DNA from: Planctomycetota bacterium | Lineage (GTDB): Bacteria; Planctomycetota; Phycisphaerae; SM23-33 | DNA: 5,458 nt | Assembly (NCBI GenBank): GCA_003644335.1 | Contig: QNCB01000113.1 | Span: 1 to 5,458 of the forward strand | Direction: 5' to 3' | Part shown: positions 3,340 to 5,458 of the stretch, in pieces | How positions within the stretch are numbered: the first letter of the stretch is position 1 | Layout: every line of letters begins with the position of its first letter | Made by a program: the position numbers and the translations under genes | Notes under the pieces: model-generated | Database searches by the model: none | Told to the model about the DNA's origin: nothing | What the model saw: the letters and a program-made list of their open reading frames with translations, nothing else

Positions 3340-5458
3340 CTAGCTGCCCTCAGCTGGGTTTAGCATTTTGTAGCGGATTTTTGCGTGTCTCGGCTTGGTG
3401 GTCCTGGCTTCCAGAATCTGCAAAATCCCCACGCCGCCTTCGCGGGTTTTGAAAATATAAGTAACTGGCATCTTGCCATGAGCTGTGAGAAAAACCGGAT
3501 TGCCAGGCTTGCAAAACTTAAAAACGGTATCATTATAAGTACTCAGCTTCTCGGGCGTCATCGTTTCCCATGCTCCGCTTGAATTCGGCAAGGCGATAAG
3601 GTCAAACCCGACAATCCCACTAGCGGCAGGCCAACCGCCACCGGCGTCGACCCCGTGGGCTTCTGTCCACTTGATTACCTTTTTTGTGTTGTCGCCGGAG
3701 GAAGCCTCCTTCGGCGGCGTGATAAGTTTACCCGTGTCGAAGTCTACCAGGCAATTCTCGCCGGTGTGGTTTACCACGCATTCGATCACCGGGCCAAAAG
3801 TAGGCCTTTTCACCGGCGGTGCGACGGCGGGGGTGCCTGCCTCGATAGCTTTGGCCAGGGCCTGGGCCTGGGGCTGTGAGAACTTTCCGGTAATCACAGC
3901 TCGGTTGCTAAGCGGTGCCTGTATCGTCGGCGCGGATAGCACTTTCCCGTCGACCACAATGGCTAGGGTGTTTTTGACGTTGGCTTTGGTGAGGGCTGCG
4001 AAAAACTTCGCCCCGCGACTATCAAACTCAAATCCGACATCAGGGCGGGCGAACTGATCCGTTGTCGCAATGGCCCTCGTCAGGCCCCAGGCATTTTTAC
4101 CCTTGCCCTGAAGCATCGTTTCGTCAGGCTTGTCGGAAACCAACAGATACATTTGCCCCTTGTACTCCCCCGTTACCAATTCAGGATTGGCCAACTCAGC
4201 TGCGACAGACAGCCAGCCATATGTCGGCATCCGCCCGCCAGCCTCTGAAACTCGGCTAGTCTTGGGCCAAAACCCAACATGCCCAGCTCCAAGCCAATTC
4301 ATATAAAGAGCCAACTCCGCCTTGTCCACAGCGGCCCGCCTCGGCGCAATCCGAAACTCCAACTTACCACCCGCCGCAGCGGGGCGAGAATTTACATATT
4401 TTATCACATGCAATACTCGCTGGAGTTTCACGCCATCATCTGTTAGTTCGCTAACCGATACCACATTCAAAATCTCAGCCTGTTCTTTTCTGCCTGCTTG
4501 CCGATCCGCCCAGGCTTGCAACAGCGTTATCAGTGCCCGCTCGATTCGGCTGTTGAACGGTATCTTTTTAGCGTCCGGTTTTGTGGGATAGGTGTCGCCA
4601 ATGAAAATATGTTTTGGAGTGCTTCTTTCCTCCAGCCCCTCCAGCCTATGGTCCAAGCAAAATGAATATTCCCGGCCCATGTGGTCAACAAGCACGATTG
4701 CTATTGTTCCTCCGTCTTGATGTATACCAGCCTTCTTGACAGCAACCGGCAAGAAAAGACCAAGCACTGCAGCGGCATCTTTTTCCGACAATTTCTCCAG
4801 CTGCGGTGTGGGTTTTTTTGCCCCAGCTGCCAATTCCGATGGTACGCTTTTGCTCCGCCACAATACAGGCCGCTTCACCTTCTTCGCTGGTAAGGGCGAT
4901 TTCTTCGCCGCCACCGGCGCAGCTGCGGGGGTGTCGGCGAGTCGGGCGTTGATGTCTTTGGCTGCTTTGCGAAGGTGGGTCTCCAGGGAAATCGAGGGCG
5001 GCGAATTGCGTATTAAAAAATTCTTCCAGCCGGTTTTGGTCTTGACGAAGAACAGTACCAAATAAACTCCCTTGAGTTCCTTGGGGCCTATACATTTCAC
5101 CGCAGCCACCTCGCCGCTGACGATTGATTCGTCTGGATACATCGTAAACAGCTTGCCAGTCATCTGTGTAAATCGCTCTCGCAATTCCATAGAAAAATGT
5201 GGCCAGGCATCTCGCCAGCCTTCGATATGATCCACGGACATAGCTTTCAACTTCGCGTCGTCTTTCTCTCGAATCGCTACCAGCATATGAAGGGCCAAGT
5301 CCTCCACGATTACATCTGGCGGAGCCTTCGCTACGGCGGGCCTTTTTGCCTTTGCGGGCAGCTTCACCTTCTTCGCTGGGGCTGGCGGCTCGGGCTTTTT
5401 CTTCGCCGCGGGTTTGGCTTTGCCCCAGGCGCCGGTGTGGCGGAAGTTGCCGTTGGAG
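3340..5458 (-). CDS. SecD P1-head-like multidomain protein, 5' end outside window
   Basis: Partial gene. The frame is open to the window edge and encodes 705 visible residues, 30 of them before an in-frame GTG at 5367; the true start lies beyond 5458. Residues below count from that GTG. A Lys/Ala/Pro linker occupies the first 17 residues and continues upstream. An alpha/beta region spans 21-142, a second AKKVK-type linker 148-190, and an uncharacterised region 191-300. Residues about 335-511 resemble the extracytoplasmic P1 head of SecD: KLEFRI, VGFEFDSRGAKFFAALT, LAIVVDGKVLSAPTIQ and RAVITGKF. Residues 526-668 form a C-terminal module (ENCLVDFDTGKL, then FKTREGGVGILQI and KIRYKML) that I associate from memory with planctomycete proteins. 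Unlike SecD, the visible part has no transmembrane segments, so it is not the translocase itself. It is the first visible gene of the operon with the membrane protein and lipoprotein. Location is probably periplasmic or envelope-attached, by analogy with SecD. Function unknown. Confidence 0.82.
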   Translation of the reverse strand, partial: SNGNFRHTGAWGKAKPAAKKKPEPPAPAKKVKLPAKAKRPAVAKAPPDVIVEDLALHMLVAIREKDDAKLKAMSVDHIEGWRDAWPHFSMELRERFTQMTGKLFTMYPDESIVSGEVAAVKCIGPKELKGVYLVLFFVKTKTGWKNFLIRNSPPSISLETHLRKAAKDINARLADTPAAAPVAAKKSPLPAKKVKRPVLWRSKSVPSELAAGAKKPTPQLEKLSEKDAAAVLGLFLPVAVKKAGIHQDGGTIAIVLVDHMGREYSFCLDHRLEGLEERSTPKHIFIGDTYPTKPDAKKIPFNSRIERALITLLQAWADRQAGRKEQAEILNVVSVSELTDDGVKLQRVLHVIKYVNSRPAAAGGKLEFRIAPRRAAVDKAELALYMNWLGAGHVGFWPKTSRVSEAGGRMPTYGWLSVAAELANPELVTGEYKGQMYLLVSDKPDETMLQGKGKNAWGLTRAIATTDQFARPDVGFEFDSRGAKFFAALTKANVKNTLAIVVDGKVLSAPTIQAPLSNRAVITGKFSQPQAQALAKAIEAGTPAVAPPVKRPTFGPVIECVVNHTGENCLVDFDTGKLITPPKEASSGDNTKKVIKWTEAHGVDAGGGWPAASGIVGFDLIALPNSSGAWETMTPEKLSTYNDTVFKFCKPGNPVFLTAHGKMPVTYIFKTREGGVGILQILEARTTKPRHAKIRYKMLNPAEGS
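4872..4890 (-). repeat. 19-bp direct repeat in linker coding sequence, copy 1
   Basis: GCTTCACCTTCTTCGCTGG on the plus strand, identical to 5361-5379. On the minus strand it encodes PAKKVK in the second Lys/Ala/Pro linker of the SecD-like protein. Confidence 0.85.
5361..5379 (-). repeat. 19-bp direct repeat in linker coding sequence, copy 2
   Basis: Identical to 4872-4890 and in the same reading frame, encoding PAKKVK in the N-terminal linker. The spacing of 489 nt is a whole number of codons, consistent with linker modules duplicated within the gene. Confidence 0.85.

Noticed and set aside
5365..5367. GTG at 5367 as the true start of the SecD-like gene
   Set aside because: The frame stays open to the window edge, and the upstream codons continue the same Lys/Ala/Pro linker, so the gene is partial.
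3340..5458. Canonical SecD translocase subunit
   Set aside because: Only the P1-head-like part matches. No transmembrane helices and no adjacent secF are visible.

Overview
The window looks like a chromosomal segment of an environmental, probably anaerobic bacterium. The best guess is a member of the Planctomycetota (Phycisphaerae-like) or a relative. This is inferred from three things: a large protein joining a SecD-like periplasmic fold to a C-terminal module that I associate with planctomycete proteins, a fused siroheme decarboxylase (the siroheme route to heme), and intergenic gaps full of short periodic repeats. Base composition is close to balanced. No rRNA, tRNA, transposase, integrase or CRISPR array was seen.

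All five supported genes lie on the minus strand. Reading in the direction of transcription, from high to low coordinates, the first three form a compact run. A large SecD-P1-head-like protein enters from beyond the window (3340-5458, 5' end missing). It is followed after 38 nt by a 140-residue protein with three membrane segments (2879-3301), and after 26 nt by a 191-residue lipoprotein (2277-2852). The tight spacing and good ribosome binding sites suggest one operon of envelope proteins. Its function is not known to me, and it is the most novel part of the window.

A 314-nt repeat-bearing gap (1963-2276) follows, with REP-like hairpins and ATTCGTG arrays. Next come a fused AhbA-AhbB siroheme decarboxylase (928-1962), a 183-nt repeat-bearing gap (745-927), and a complete dUTPase (292-744). 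Positions 1-291 hold no gene. They contain a terminator-shaped hairpin, two 50-bp tandem copies of a decamer array, a 7-nt tandem repeat and an 18-nt near-palindrome.

The genes fall into two themes: housekeeping metabolism (heme precursor decarboxylation, nucleotide sanitation) and an uncharacterised envelope gene set. The hexamer GCCTGG/CCAGGC occurs about 25 times across the window, roughly nine times the number expected by chance. It appears in several reading frames and in one gap, which suggests a DNA-level signal.
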